Source: Symbiodinium natans (taxonomy: Eukaryota > Sar > Dinophyceae > Suessiales > Symbiodiniaceae). Taken from it: 64,000 nucleotides of DNA. Location of the stretch: contig CAJNDS010002244.1 of NCBI GenBank assembly GCA_905221605.1, positions 74,501-138,500 of the forward strand, read 5' to 3'. This document shows, piece after piece, positions 11,277 through 21,965 of this stretch (its first letter is position 1; each line of letters opens with the position of its first letter). A program made the translations under genes and the position numbers. Under the pieces are notes generated by a model that worked only from the letters and a program-made list of their open reading frames with translations, was not told the DNA's origin and searched no databases.

Positions 11277-12231
11277 AACAACTCTGAGTTAGGCGAGGAG
11301 TAGTCCGGGCGAGGAGAAGAGTTGAATTCAAAATCTAACACCGAGGGTGGGGGGAAAAAATAAAGAACCCAACACCCTAGTGGCTAAACCCTTCAACCCT
11401 AAGCCCCTGCACACGGAAGCCCCAAACCCCAAACCCAAAACCCTAAACCCTAAACGCTGCCTGGACTTCACCCTGCTCGTCCAGCTCTTCAAGGCTCAAA
11501 GGTCCAGAAACGCGCTTCAGCGACTGCGAGGGGTTTCAGTCTTAGGGTGGGGCCAGTCGATATCCCAGGTTTAGGGTTTAGGGGTTTAGGGTGTAGGGTT
11601 TAGGGGTAGTTTAGGATTCAGGGTAGTTCCATGGTTCCTTAGTATGGGGAACCCTTATATACCCCTTATGTATCCTGTAAACCCGAGGGCCCCATACTTC
11701 AGAACCCATTTAACAGTCAGGACCCTTTTGCCCCCTGGTTCTTAGTAGGGAATGAGGGAATTCGGGCCCTACGTATACCCTTTAAGGGGGTATATAGGGT
11801 ACCGCATTCCCTCATTAACGAGTAAGAACCAGCCAGATTAAGGGACCATGTAAGCACTCGTAGGGTTTCCGGGCTTTCGGGCTTTTCCATTTAGGTTTTG
11901 GGGCTTTGCGGTTTTAGGGTCGCTTTGGGTTTGAGTTTTGGGATCATGTAGGGTTTTAGGATTGTCGGGCTTCTTTTCTTGGTGGGGCGGGGGGGGTGGG
12001 GGCAGAGGGTGGGGTGTGGGAAAGGGCGCTCTCCACCAAAATTGACTGGCCAGACTCTGAAGCTCCTAAAGCCCCTCAAACCCTAAACCCTAAACCCTAA
12101 ACCCTAAACCTCCTCAGAGCCCCTCAACGCCCGAAACCCTGAACCCCCATCAGCTTAGTCTCGCGCTGCATGGATGCTGTGGATGGGAGCACCCCAGTTG
12201 AAGGGCAGCCTGCCAGATTGCTCTTGGTTTA
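11277..12231. other. Mosaic stretch, no supported gene
   Basis: It holds short telomere-like runs. 11455-11570 is open on both strands (minus: KRVSGPLSLEELDEQ after a CGCAG acceptor-like site). 11630-11850 contains an inverted-repeat unit with GGTTCTTAGTAGGGAATGAGGG-type ends. No named gene. Confidence 0.45.
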
Positions 12232-12297
12232 GGGTTTAGGGCTAGGGTTTAGGGTTTAGGGTTTAGGGTTTAGGGTTTAGGGTTTAGGGTTTAGGGT
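12232..12297 (+). repeat. TTTAGGG array
   Basis: Nine units, continuous with the TTTGGGG array that follows. Confidence 0.95.
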
Positions 12298-12428
12298 TTG
12301 GGGTTTGGGGTTTGGGGTTTGGGTTTGGGGGGTTTGGGGTTTGGGGTTTGGGGTTTGGGGTTTGGGGTTTGGGGTTTGGGGTTTGGGGTTTGGGGTTTGG
12401 GGTTTGGGGTTTGGGGTTTGGGGTTTGG
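12298..12428 (+). repeat. Homogeneous TTTGGGG variant array
   Basis: About eighteen consecutive TTTGGGG units with one TTTGGG and one TTTGGGGGG slip. It abuts a normal TTTAGGG array with a sharp change of unit type. Both strands are open across it, giving repetitive Gly/Phe or Asn/Pro/Lys peptides that are not real proteins. Confidence 0.97.
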
Positions 12429-12687
12429 GATTTAGGGTCTAGGGCTTCAATGCTCTGTTTGAATATGGATTCATGGGTATCTACAAGCAGGCTTGTACGT
12501 GTGGTAACTATACTTGTAACCCTTTTCAAGGTACTTATAGGTTGGCTTAGAACGTAGGGATATGAAGTAGGGTTTATATTTCTTGTACCCCCAAAAGGAC
12601 ACCAAATATATACACTCACCAAGATAAAAAAGGAACCTTATATACACTCACCAAAAACAGTAATATATGGTTCAGCGTCGAGCGTCC

Positions 12688-13170
12688 TGGGCCCCCCCCC
12701 CCCCCATGGTATCCCCCCCCCCCCCAAGCCTACTCTACGGTCCCTAAACCCTAAACCCTAAACCCTAAACCCTAAACCCTAAACCCTAAACCCCTAAACC
12801 GTAAACCCTAAACCCCAAACCCTAAAACCTAAACCCTAACCCTAAACCCTAAACCTTAAGTCTTAAACCTTAAACCCTAAACCCTAAAACCCTGAACCCT
12901 AAACCCTAACCCTAAAACCAACCCCCAACCACACCACAGGGGGGGGGATCATCTTAGTACCCCATCCGCGGGGAAAACCCTAAACCCTAAACCCTAAAAC
13001 CCTAAACCGTAAACCCTAAACCCTAAACCCTAAAACCCTAAAACCCTAAAACCCTAAACCCTAAACCCTAAACCGTAAACCCTAAACCCTAAAACCCTAA
13101 AACCCTAAAACCAACCCCCAACCACACCACAGGGGGAGGGGGGGGTACCATTGAGGGGGGGGGTAGGGGG
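12688..13170 (-). repeat. CCCTAAA/CCCTAAAA arrays in a duplicated block
   Basis: Two telomere-like arrays (12739-12915 and 12975-13108) each end in AACCAACCCCCAACCACACC followed by a G tract, showing that a block of about 195 bp was duplicated. The second array contains TTTTAGGG-type eight-base units. Poly-C tracts flank the left side (12692-12725). Confidence 0.85.
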
Positions 13171-13474
13171 GAGGGGGGGGGGGCCCGCCGGGGCTGAATC
13201 ATATATACCCTGCTTCATATAGGGCCTATAGGGTCCAGGATTCGAAGGTTTAGGGTCCAGGAAGGTCCAGGGCTTCGGAGTGTTTAGGCTTCAAGGCCTG
13301 GAGGTGCTCTCAAATATTCGGGCTTTAGGGTTTAGGGCTGTAAGTTGCGCATAAAGCCCTAAACCCGAAACCCCAAACCCTACGACCGCAGCTCCGGCCC
13401 TGAACCCCTCAACCCAACTGCCCGTCCAAGACTTTCTTAGATGAAGTACTTCACAACATAGGGGTACCTCTTAC

Positions 13475-13599
13475 TTGGTAGCCCAAAAACCCATACTGTA
13501 ATAAGCGTACTACGGTACCCTTTTAAGTTTTTTGGTTGCCTTATAAGTAAAGACAGAACCATAAAACAAAGGGCAAAAGGGTGCCACTGGGCTACTCAG
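13475..13599. mobile_element. Family F element
   Basis: The left end TTGGTAGCCC pairs with the right end GGGCTACTCAG. The inner arms include GGTACCCTTTTAAG and AAAAGGGTGCCAC. It matches the copies at 33505 and 41271. Confidence 0.8.
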
Positions 13600-13664
13600 C
13601 TTATATACCCCAATTATATGTTAGAACTTGTAACGATCCCTCCCCCCCAAGCAAAAAGAAAAAA

Positions 13665-13796
13665 ACAACAACACATGCAGTCTGATTTGAGGAAAGCCCT
13701 AGATATTCTTGGCGACAATATGCAAAGAGCTGACAAACACCAGAACTTAACTTTTGAACTCATTCACTTGTTTCGTGTGCTGGCTCTAAGGTCACC
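13665..13796 (+). CDS. Exon-like open segment, unknown protein (plus strand)
   Basis: The plus strand reads about 44 codons without a stop, including MQSDLRKALDILGDNM and LTFELIHLFRVLALRS, an amphipathic helical composition. The minus strand is not open here, so coding on plus is more likely than for most pieces. No family recognised; it runs into a CCCTAAA run at 13797. Confidence 0.35.
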
Positions 13797-14232
13797 CTAA
13801 ACCCTAAACCCTAACGTATGCCATGTATGTATGTGGGGGTTTACGATCGTAACCGAATATTGACCCCAAATAGTAGGATCCCCTTACTTAGAGTGAGGAC
13901 CACCAATAACGTACCCCTAATATCGCAAACCCTCCTTGTCTTACTCGAAACTTCGGAGGCCGAAGTCACCATGTTTCTAACATCCACACATGTGCCCTGC
14001 GGGCCAATCCTTCACAGGATTGGGGGGCGGTTCTGGGTTCTAGAGCTCAGGGTTTAGGGTTCTAGAATCTGCTGATTGAGGGAGTCATGCAAGAGGAAGA
14101 AATGTGAAAACTAAAAATAAACATGTGCAGAGCTTAGGCGGGTCCTTCTCAAGGAGGCTATCAAGGCTCGAGGGGCCTCGAGCCTACACTCGATTCGTGA
14201 CTTGCAGCAAGGGAATCTTGGGCCCCAAGCCC

Positions 14233-14354
14233 TACTTCAAGGTTCATGGGTAGTTATCAGTAGAGTTCTAAGTCTGGTAACTGTACGTATAACCTTGTCT
14301 AGGGCACTTAGAAGCCTACGTATTATGAACTTATTTCCCATGCACCTCGAAGTA
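14233..14354. mobile_element. Family B element
   Basis: The left end TACTTCAAGGTTCATGGGTA and right end CACCTCGAAGTA form the terminal inverted repeat typical of family B. The interior keeps GGTAACTGTACGTATAACC. Confidence 0.75.
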
Positions 14355-14478
14355 GACGACCCCCCCAGACCGTTAGTACGGGCCTCGAGCAGCCTTTGAA
14401 CGTATTTGGGGGCTTATATAAGAGAACCTGAACCCGAAAACGAGGGAATAAGGGCCTACTCTGGGTCTTAGTAGCCCT

Positions 14479-14562
14479 CAACCCTAAACCCTAAACCCTA
14501 AACCCTAAAACCTAAACCCTAAACCCTAAACCCTAAAACTAAACCCTAAACCCTAAACCCAC
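14479..14562 (-). repeat. CCCTAAA array
   Basis: About twelve units with minor AAAACT variants. Confidence 0.95.
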
Positions 14563-14847
14563 CCAGCCTGAGCAATGCGGAGCAGGACTTGTGGTCCAAG
14601 TGTTGGAGCTGGCCGGCGTGGGAGGTTGACACATCAGGAACTCCGGAAGTAGGGTTCAGGGTTCAGGGTTTAGGGTTTAGGGTTTAGGGTTTGGGGTTTG
14701 GGGTTTAGGGTTGAGGGTTTAGGTTTCAGGATGTAGGGTACGCAAAGCCGCGCAGTCTTAAATCCCAAGCGCTTCTAAAAGCCTTAGGGCTTTTTAGCCC
14801 CGTCCCCTCTCTTAGCATCCGCACCCTCCTCTGCAGCTTTGTGACCG

Positions 14848-14952
14848 AGAGAGCCCAGAACCCCTTAATTAAGCAATACTCCTTAAACCATATAGGGATC
14901 CTTACTATGATTTAAGGAGTATTCCTTAATTAAGGGGTATTGGGCTCTTTGG
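14848..14952. mobile_element. Family E element, best copy
   Basis: A near-perfect palindrome: GAGAGCCCAGAACCCCTTAA opposite TTAAGGGGTATTGGGCTCTT, with inner arms ATACTCCTTAAACCAT / ATGATTTAAGGAGTAT around TAGGGATCCTTA. Diverged copies lie at 24302, 30023 and 30269. Confidence 0.85.
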
Positions 14953-15187
14953 GGAGCCCACAAAGTCGCAGCGTACTCAGGCCAAAGAGCCCAAAACTCA
15001 AGGTATGGGCACATCCCACGGTTTGTACTTTTGGGTCTAGGGCTTAACCTGAGCAAACTGCCAGAGGACCTGATTAGGAAATCAGGTAGTGCATTCCATC
15101 CGTATGTAATTAAGCGGGCTGTTCTGGGTAGATCCAGAAACCTTCCAGTACCCCCGAACCTTAACTTAGCAGCCCAGCAACCATATC

Positions 15188-15297
15188 CTTACTAGCCCAA
15201 AACCCAAGGAATAAAAGTTGAATATTTCAGAATAAACTACCTTATATCTACCTTATACGAAGCCCAGAAGTTGAAAGTTGGGCTTTGAGCCAGTAAG
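15188..15297. mobile_element. Family C element, copy 1, with 4-bp target duplication
   Basis: The left end CTTACTAGCCCAAAACCCAA pairs with the right end GTTGGGCTTTGAGCCAGTAAG minus one base. TATC at 15184-15187 and 15298-15301 flanks it exactly. The interior TTTCAGAATAAACTACCTTA is shared with the copies at 38824 and 60885. Confidence 0.88.
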
Positions 15298-15898
15298 TAT
15301 CACACTCAGGGCACACCTGTTGTTTGGGGTTGGTTACTAAAGAAGGGAACCTTGAACCGGAAAATGGAATGGACTACCAAGCCTAGCCCTCAACTCAAAA
15401 CCCTAAACCCTAAACCCTAAACCCCAAACCTTCCGTGCCTGCATGCACTCGACCAGTTGCGGCGCTTCTGCTGCGGTGCGACAGGGTCCAAGCACCTGCC
15501 ACTCCCCAGTTCGGTGCGGGGGTTAGGGTTTAGGGTTTAGGGTTTTAGGGTTTAGGGTTTAGGGTTTAAACTTCTAAACTCTACGCCCTAAACATCCTCT
15601 AGTGGAGCCAGCACAAAGTCAATGTACCTTATGCAAGCCTTACCAAAACAATAGGTTGAACCTAAACTCTAAGCCCTAAACCCTCAACCCTAAAGCCTGA
15701 ACCTTAGAAACCCTAAAGCCTAAACCCTTGAAAAGTCTAGGGGCTCGAAGCTCGAAAACCTCCCAATCCTACACCCCAACCTATTCCACTCGTGACCCCG
15801 GAACCCCCCCCCCCCCCTCTTCCCCCGCACGCACCCCCCCGAGCCATCAGCCTTGAACCGTTGAGGGGTCCTCAGGTATTCTTCAGGGTTTAGGTTTA

Positions 15899-16001
15899 GA
15901 AACCCTAAACCCTAAACCCTAAACCCTAAACCCTAAACCCTAAACCCTAAACCCTAAACCCTAAACCCTAAACCCTGTTTTAGGTTTAGGGTTTAGGGTC
16001 T
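15899..16001. repeat. Head-to-head telomere arrays
   Basis: Eleven CCCTAAA units meet an inverted short TTTAGGG run across CCCTGTTTTAGG, forming a potential hairpin. The FN3-like exon begins just to the right. Confidence 0.92.
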
Positions 16002-16014
16002 GGGCTTTTACTTT

Positions 16015-16095
16015 AGGCTTCGGCGTCGCCTTGGAGAACTCACCCTTGCCGGACTTGGCCACGGCGCGCACGATGAAGTAATAGTCCTGACCTGG
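16015..16095 (-). CDS. FN3 domain exon, C-terminal half
   Basis: After an acceptor-like TGTCACAG the minus strand reads PGQDYYFIVRAVAKSGKGEF followed by SKATPK. This is the F-G strand half of a fibronectin type III domain: the Y-x-F-x-V-R-A core, a small-residue turn and the G-x-F-S that closes the fold. FN3 domains are protein-interaction modules of large surface or cytoskeletal proteins. The piece at 16517-16594 supplies a preceding half and lies upstream in minus-strand order. It continues into telomere-like sequence, so its 3' limit is uncertain. Confidence 0.6.
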
Positions 16096-16112
16096 CTGTG
16101 ACATTGGCCCTA

Positions 16113-16228
16113 AACTATACTGAAGTTGGAACCCAAGCAACAATTACAATTTCAGCTGGTTCTTAGGAATTGTAGTACCCCCCCCCAAAAAAAATCTAAA
16201 AAGTAAACATTGCCAAGTATCCCTAAGT
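16113..16228. repeat. Family I dispersed repeat, copy 1
   Basis: It shares GAAGTTGGAACCCAAGCAAC, AATTTCAGCTG, TTAGGAATTGTAGTACCC and CCAAGTATCCCTAAG with the copies at 61789 and 62753. It lies between two FN3-like exons, in the position of an intron. Confidence 0.8.
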
Positions 16229-16516
16229 AAACCCCGAAATCTAGACCCCAAGCCCTGTAGGCCATCATCGTTAAAAGGCGGCACGCAAAAAACACCGAAG
16301 CCAAGCCGAAAATTTCAGAACATCCTCTAAATTCGAAAATGCAGGAACCCTCCCGAACCCGAAACACAACTCTACACTCCCCTTAGAACTTTAATAACAG
16401 AAATATCTGTAGTATCCTCTTGGGTTTTATATAAACAAAAAATAAAGTAATTCCCCAGGGGGATATAGTACTCCCCAGGTTTAGGAAGTTCCCCGAGGTA
16501 TCCCGAGGGTGCATCA

Positions 16517-16594
16517 TCGGTGCATGGGGCCTGGAAGCAGGTTGGACAGCGTCAGCCGGGTGCTTGGTACGGTCACCGGCGTGTACATGGATTC
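16517..16594 (-). CDS. FN3 domain exon, middle strands
   Basis: After TTCACAG the minus strand reads YTPVTVPSTRLTLSNLLPG. The pattern of hydrophobic residues, T-x-L-x-L-x-x-L-x-P-G, is the E strand and E-F loop (the tyrosine-corner side) of an FN3 domain. An in-frame TGA follows at 16514, so a donor is expected near CCAG/GCCCC. The next exon (16015-16095) begins with the F strand, which fits a domain split by an intron of about 0.4 kb. Confidence 0.5.
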
Positions 16595-16940
16595 CTGTGA
16601 AAAGATGGAGTTTGGGGTTTAGGGTTCAGAGTTTAGGGTTTACGGTTTGGGGTTTAGAGTTTAGGGTTTAGGATCAGTTCCGGAACACCCAGAATGAACT
16701 CTTTAAACGGAAGAGCCCTTGGATCATAATCAGATGCCTATAGAATGGTTGCCCACCCAGGGTGGGGGATGTCCGAAGGAAAACAGTTTGAGGTGGGTCT
16801 CGATTTTGGAGTCCAGGTGCTTGAGAAATCCTATCACGAGTTTGACCTTCTGGGGTATGAGAACTGAGGGTTGTAATCTCCGCCTCGTCCCTACACCCCT
16901 TGAACTGCCGGATGTTGGAGTTCGGGGCTTATCTACTATT

Positions 16941-17048
16941 CGCTTCAGAACCCCCAAAAAACACGAAATAATAATCCCTATATTACCCTTGTCATGAAAA
17001 TATTATTACTTTATCTTTTGCTTGGGGGGGGGGGGTTCTTAAGCAATT
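16941..17048. mobile_element. Family J element
   Basis: The left end CGCTTCAGAACCCCCAAAAA and right end GGGGGGGTTCTTAAGCAA form an inverted repeat. The interior AATAATCCCTATATTACCCT is shared with the copies at 27622 and 46272. The right arm carries a 10-11 base G tract. Confidence 0.75.
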
Positions 17049-17778
17049 GGTAGTTATCGACATGGCTTGGACGTGATGTGTGTTGTAGATGACCTGGATT
17101 TGCACCATCGTGAAGGGCCTAAACCTTAAATCCTAAACCGTAAACCCTAAACCGTCTTCAACCACGGACTAGCCCTAAACCTTACCTCCTGCTAGAATGC
17201 TCCCCCGTAAACGGAACCTGTAAGAATATGTCCGAAGGAAATCGCCTTAAGCCCTAAACCCACAACCCAGAACCCACAATCCCAAAACCCAACAAGGGCA
17301 AAAGAGTTTGCATGGCTTCGGGTTTGGATGCCCCAAGACCGTGCCTAAAACCTAAAACTAGACCCTAAACCAAACCATGGACTAACCCTAAACCCTAAAC
17401 CCCAAATCCTAAACCCTAAACACTACCCCCGAACCCCTATACACCCTAAACCTCGGATCTGTAGGGCTTGTGGTTGAGGCGCCTCGCAGTAGAGCTGCTC
17501 AAACTGGTCATTGCCGAGCGGCGTGTCTGCCCTGCATTTTGCGGGCTTCAGCAGTACCCTACACCCTAAACCCTAAACCCTAAACCCTAAACCCTAAACC
17601 CTAAACCCTAAACCCTAAACCCTAAACCCTAAACCCTAAACCCTAAACCCTAACCCTAAACCCTAAACCCTAAACGCCGCCTGTTAGGGTTTAGGGTTTA
17701 GGATATTCCAGGGTGATAGGGAGGCAGTCGAAGTCCCAGGCAAGTTTCGGGATTCGGGCTTCTAAGGGTGTTTCATGC
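17049..17778. other. Mosaic stretch with CCCTAAA array
   Basis: A sixteen-unit CCCTAAA array spans 17558-17672, followed by an inverted TTAGGG run. A minus-strand open segment at 17455-17545 (CRADTPLGNDQFEQLYC) is exon-like but unassigned. Confidence 0.6.
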
Positions 17779-17880
17779 TTAGTTGCTGAGTTCATAAGCC
17801 CCCCAAAAAGTGTACACTTTCAGTTCTATAGGGGGTTATAGTATCCCAAAAAGTGTAAAGTGCACTCACTCAGCTACTGA
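17779..17880. mobile_element. Family D element, copy 3 (best)
   Basis: Terminal inverted repeat TTAGTTGCTGAGT / ACTCAGCTACTGA. Inner inverted arms AAAAAGTGTACACTTTC and AAAAAGTGTAAAGTGCAC flank the TTCTATAGGGGGTTATAGTA middle. Confidence 0.85.
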
Positions 17881-18074
17881 GTATGACTAAGGGTGCTTGT
17901 TTTTTGTTGACTTGAGAGCCTAGCTGCTGAACGCCCTGGGCCAAATTAGGTTAAGCTTTCAATTATGCGTAGGATTACAGGGTTCAGGGTTAGACCCTCT
18001 CCCTCTCACCCTCGAACCTCTATGCGTCTAGGCCTCTGGGTACCTCAAACGCCAAACCCGAAGCCCTACAACAA

Positions 18075-18155
18075 CTTTGAGCTCCGAGACAATCGAAACT
18101 CGACGTTCCACCAATGCCGGGCCTCCCGAGATTTCAACCGTTCCGTCAACCTGAA
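18075..18155 (-). CDS. Exon-like open segment, unknown protein
   Basis: After a TTTCAG acceptor-like site the minus strand reads VDGTVEISGGPALVERRVS followed by IVSELKV, a beta-strand-like alternation. No family is assigned. Surrounding sequence is telomere-like. Confidence 0.3.
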
Positions 18156-18716
18156 ATGGGTTTTCGGGTTTAGGGTTTAAGGTGTATTTGCAACGGGCTT
18201 CCCTAAACCCTAAACCCTGAACACTAAACCCTAAACCGAAAACCCTAAACCCCAGAAAAGCTGGGCGGGCGACTCCGCGTCCTCCTTGATGGCATAACCT
18301 CATGTTGAGCTGGTTGCATTTGCCTTGCCTAGTTAGCCCGAAATCCTTTACACTACCCAGCACTGCTTAAGACCGAAGCTTCTTCGGCTTCAGACACAAG
18401 CCCCCTAAACCCTCAACCCTAAACTTTAGGGTTCTTAAGGGAGGGGGTTCAAGTCCAAACTCTGAACCTTACTACTGTGAGAGCTCTCGTTTGAAGCGAA
18501 TTCTGGGAGCAAAGCTTCTTCTAACAGATATAAGGCGGGAAGCCCTAGAAGGGACACGATACATCTTAAATCCCATTAGAAAACCCTCTACACATCCCGA
18601 ACATAATTGGTCCCTTGTTAGCCCCTTTCTACCTAAGCAGCCTCTACATTACGCCTGAGGTCCCTTACAATGGTCCCTCGCTTAGTCCCTGGGATTCTTT
18701 GACTAACTTTTACGTG
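18156..18716. other. Unassigned stretch
   Basis: Short telomere-like runs lie at 18203-18253 and 18400-18432. The rest is unique with no supported reading frame. Confidence 0.5.
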
Positions 18717-18869
18717 GTGGATTTCCCTGCTACCGCCCCCCCCCCCTCCCCCCCCTATCCCCCCCATCCCCTCATCCCCCCACCCAGGCTACCCCCTTTC
18801 CCTATGTAGCCTTAATTCTGGCTGAACCTAGCGGGGGTAGTATGGCGGGGGGTAGTAGGGGAACCCATG
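18717..18869. mobile_element. Family H element, copy
   Basis: The left GTGGATTTCCCTGCTACCG opposes the right GGGGGGTAGTAGGGGAACCCAT, less its first two bases. A poly-C tract occupies the left half. Same architecture as 29839 and 40170. Confidence 0.7.
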
Positions 18870-19088
18870 ACTACATGATGGATTGGGCTGCTTCAGCACT
18901 AGGCGCGCCCTGGCCTTGGGGGCATTAAAGCCTGTAATCCCTAAATCGCAAAAACAAAGCCCTAAAGCCTGTAAACCCCTTAACCCCAACCTTGTAAAAC
19001 CTTCCGCAAAGCCCTGGGTTCTTTTGTGTTCGGCGCTGCGCCACAGCGTCGCGCGACGCAGCTCTCACTTTCCCACCTGCAGTTTACT

Positions 19089-19302
19089 ATGGAGGTTCAG
19101 GGGTAGTTACAAGTAGGGTTTTTTGAGTATGGTAACTCTACTTATACACCTTTTCAGGGCACTTCTAACCCTGCTGAAAACTACACATGAAGGTTCGGGG
19201 GTACTGACCAGCAGGGTTTTTGAAGTATGGTAAAACGACTTATTAACCCTTTCAGGGTGCTTATAGCCCTACTTACAACTACCCAAATGAACCTCCAAGT
19301 AG
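19089..19302. mobile_element. Two family B elements in tandem
   Basis: Two successive copies, each running from GGAGGTTCAGGGGTAGT or AAGGTTCGGGGGTACT to a right end; the second ends ATGAACCTCCAAGTAG. Both keep GTATGGTAA...ACTT and the TTTCAGGG-GCTT middle. Further partial copies lie at 19540-19620 and 19916-20015. Confidence 0.75.
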
Positions 19303-20222
19303 GGTTTAGGGCTTAGGGCCTTGACCTCTTTTGTCCCAATCTTGTAGCACCAAAACCGAAACTCTAAATTCTAAAGCTTAGAGTTTAGGGCGTGTTTAGG
19401 GTTGTGGGTTTAGGGCTTTGGGGTCCAAACTATGGGGGAAGTGCCGCAGCACAGATGCTCGAGCTTAATGGCTTTCCCAACTGTGAAAATCCTCAAGTGC
19501 TCCCCCAAACCGAAAACTGGGAACACACCGGGGATCATGGGTAGTTCTAAGTAGGCTCAGAAGTACCCTATAACCGCATTTCGGGTGCTTACAGCCCTAC
19601 TTCCAACTTCACAAGTAGGTTTCGGGTTCAACCCTTCGCAACTCTCCTATTGCGATGTTTAGGGTTTGGGGGTTTAGGGTTTAGGGTTTAGGGTTTAGGG
19701 TTGATGCAACTATGTGTGCGATTGCCCGGTGCCGATCTAGCCCATCATCAGACCCTGACGTGCTAAACATTCTCTCATGTTGCATTTTTACAGTTTACCA
19801 AGACTAAAAATAGCAAGAATAACCCTAACTAACTCAAAAGTACTACAAGTAACAACAAACAGCAGAGATGATGAGCAAGACATGCAGCAAGATGACCAAG
19901 CATGTGCACACTTTGGGTAGTTGGTAGTAGGGTTGTACGTATGGCAAATCTACTTACGACCCCATGTAGGGCCTAGGGTACTTATGACCCTACCGATTAG
20001 AACTAACCCAAATAACCTCCCCAAACCCTAAACCCTAAACCCTAACCCTAAACCCTAAACCCTAACCCCTAAACCCTAAACCCTGTATAAACCCCACCGG
20101 CCTTCTCCCGATAGGACAGCAGGCGCTTGAAACTTTGCAGTGCTTTGTGCGTGGCTGCGTTGTCCAAGAGGGAGCCCTGCCATCCCATTCTTCCAAACAC
20201 AGGGGGGTTAGGGTTTAGGGTT

Positions 20223-20308
20223 TACCAAAGCCCTAAGGGTGAAGTGCTCAACAGGGTTTAGGGTTTAGGGTTTAGGGCTTGGGGCTTCGGGTCTACCAAA
20301 GCCCTAAG
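20223..20308 (+). repeat. Telomere-like insert bordered by 15-bp direct repeats
   Basis: TACCAAAGCCCTAAG occurs identically at 20223-20237 and 20294-20308. The intervening 56 bp are mainly TTTAGGG units. This is the signature of telomere sequence placed into a staggered or resected break. Confidence 0.8.
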
Positions 20309-20734
20309 CCCTACACCTTAGGAATATTCGCACCTGCAAATGAGTAAGCGCTCCCCTCGCACAACTGAACGTACAAGGGCAAGCAGGGATCCGAGGCTCC
20401 CCAAGCAAGGTGCAACCCAAAAGGTCGATGTGAAGGCCTGCTGGCCATATCGTGCGCCTTACAAAGGCGTCCTATGAACCGAAGCACAAAGCGCTGGTTT
20501 CCGAACCTCAAACTCAACCGCCAAACTCATCAGATGTGTCCTCAGACGAAAAAATGTAGGTTTAGGGTTTAGGGTTTAGGATTTAGGGTTTAGGGTTTAC
20601 CTAAGCCCTAAGCCCTAGACCCCCACTCCAGGAACTTCACACTTACAAATGTTCAGCGCTCCCTTCTGTTCCCCTGATAAGAACTCCTAACCCTTCCATC
20701 CCTAAACCATAAACCCTACACCCAAACACTAAAT

Positions 20735-21965
20735 TTTAAGGGCTTCGCCCGTGTGCGCCAACGCCTCTTGGGCTTGGCTTCCAAAGCGAAACTTGACAAA
20801 ACCAGCAGCCGAAGCGTAAGAAGACTGGTTTCGGACTACGATGGTAAAGCAGGTTTACTAAGTAAATTGAAGACACTCGCGCAATCGAGGTTTAACGATA
20901 AGGAAGACATGGACACAGAGGACAGAGGCCGGTGCTCTCTTATGGAGTTAAGCAACGGCCCCCCTATACAGGACTCCAACAAGCTGCCAAAAGCCCCCAA
21001 AAGGCTCGCCAAAATGCTTCAAAACGCTTCCGAAAAGTCTAAATGGCCACCAGAATGCTCCAAAAGGCCCTCTTCCGTTCTCCTTCAATTAAGGGTGAAC
21101 ATAAGGCACATGGCCATCCTCGGCTATCCATGAAATAAAGGCGAACATAAGGCTTCCAAATCTTTTGCACAAAGGCGACGACAGGGACCTGACGAAAGGG
21201 ACCCGACCGAAGAAACGGTTCGGGGCGCACCCCCCCTAAGGAGATGAACTTTCTGGGCGCAAGAAGGTTCCAAAAGGCCTTCGAAAGGCTCCGAAAAATT
21301 CAACAGTGCTCAAAAAGGCTTTAAACATGATGTTGAAAGAGGCCTGACTTGACCGAGACACGCAAAATACATGGAGAAAGAAAAGAGCTCGAAAAAAGGG
21401 TCTAAATGCTTCAGAAGTGTTCAAATGGCTTCCCAAAAAAAACAGAGCGGAAAAGCGCCGAGACACGCAAAACACATAACCGCATTTTAAGCCTTCCAGA
21501 TTTGGGGTCGACCCTATAAGGTTCACAAAAGTGCAAAAGAGATGAACGCTTGACCTCCTGCTGTAGTTTGCTGTCCCCGGCAGCGAGTTGGTCAGTGACC
21601 TCTTGTCACCGTCTTTGATTGAAGCAAATAATTCTTGAAGGACACGCACAGCTGTTGCTGGGGCAATGCAACCAGATTTGGGCTAGGAGCGTACAAGGAG
21701 TCAGAACATCGCCCACTGACATTTGTCAAGCTCTACGCGCACGCGAACCAATTAGGTATAGGCCCTCTGCAGTTCTCCTCATTAGAGGTACATGGGCCTC
21801 CTCGGTAATGGTTCAAGTAAGGGCGAGCATAAGGTACAAGGGCCTCCTCAGTCTGTAGTACTTCAATTATAAGGTGAACCCTCCTCTGTAATCAGTCAAG
21901 TAAGGGCGAATATAAGTTGTCGGGCCTCGGGCGTCAGGAGAGCTCGCCGCAGGCGCACGCCTGCC
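20735..21965. other. Telomere-repeat-free stretch, possible intron or flank of RdRP segment
   Basis: There are no TTTAGGG tracts from about 20735 to 23460. The plus strand is open at 20753-21133 (KLKTLAQSRFNDKEDMD), but the second half translates a diverged repeat with words such as GCTCCGAAAAATTC and CCAAAAGGC. Words such as GAGACACGCAAAA(A/C)ACAT recur at about 21355 and 21465 and near 23370. No protein family recognised. Confidence 0.4.

Noticed and set aside
12284-12622. Open frames of repeated Asn-Pro-Lys or Gly-Phe-Gly peptides
   Set aside because: These are telomere-variant arrays read as protein, as are the many NPKP-type peptides elsewhere in the window.
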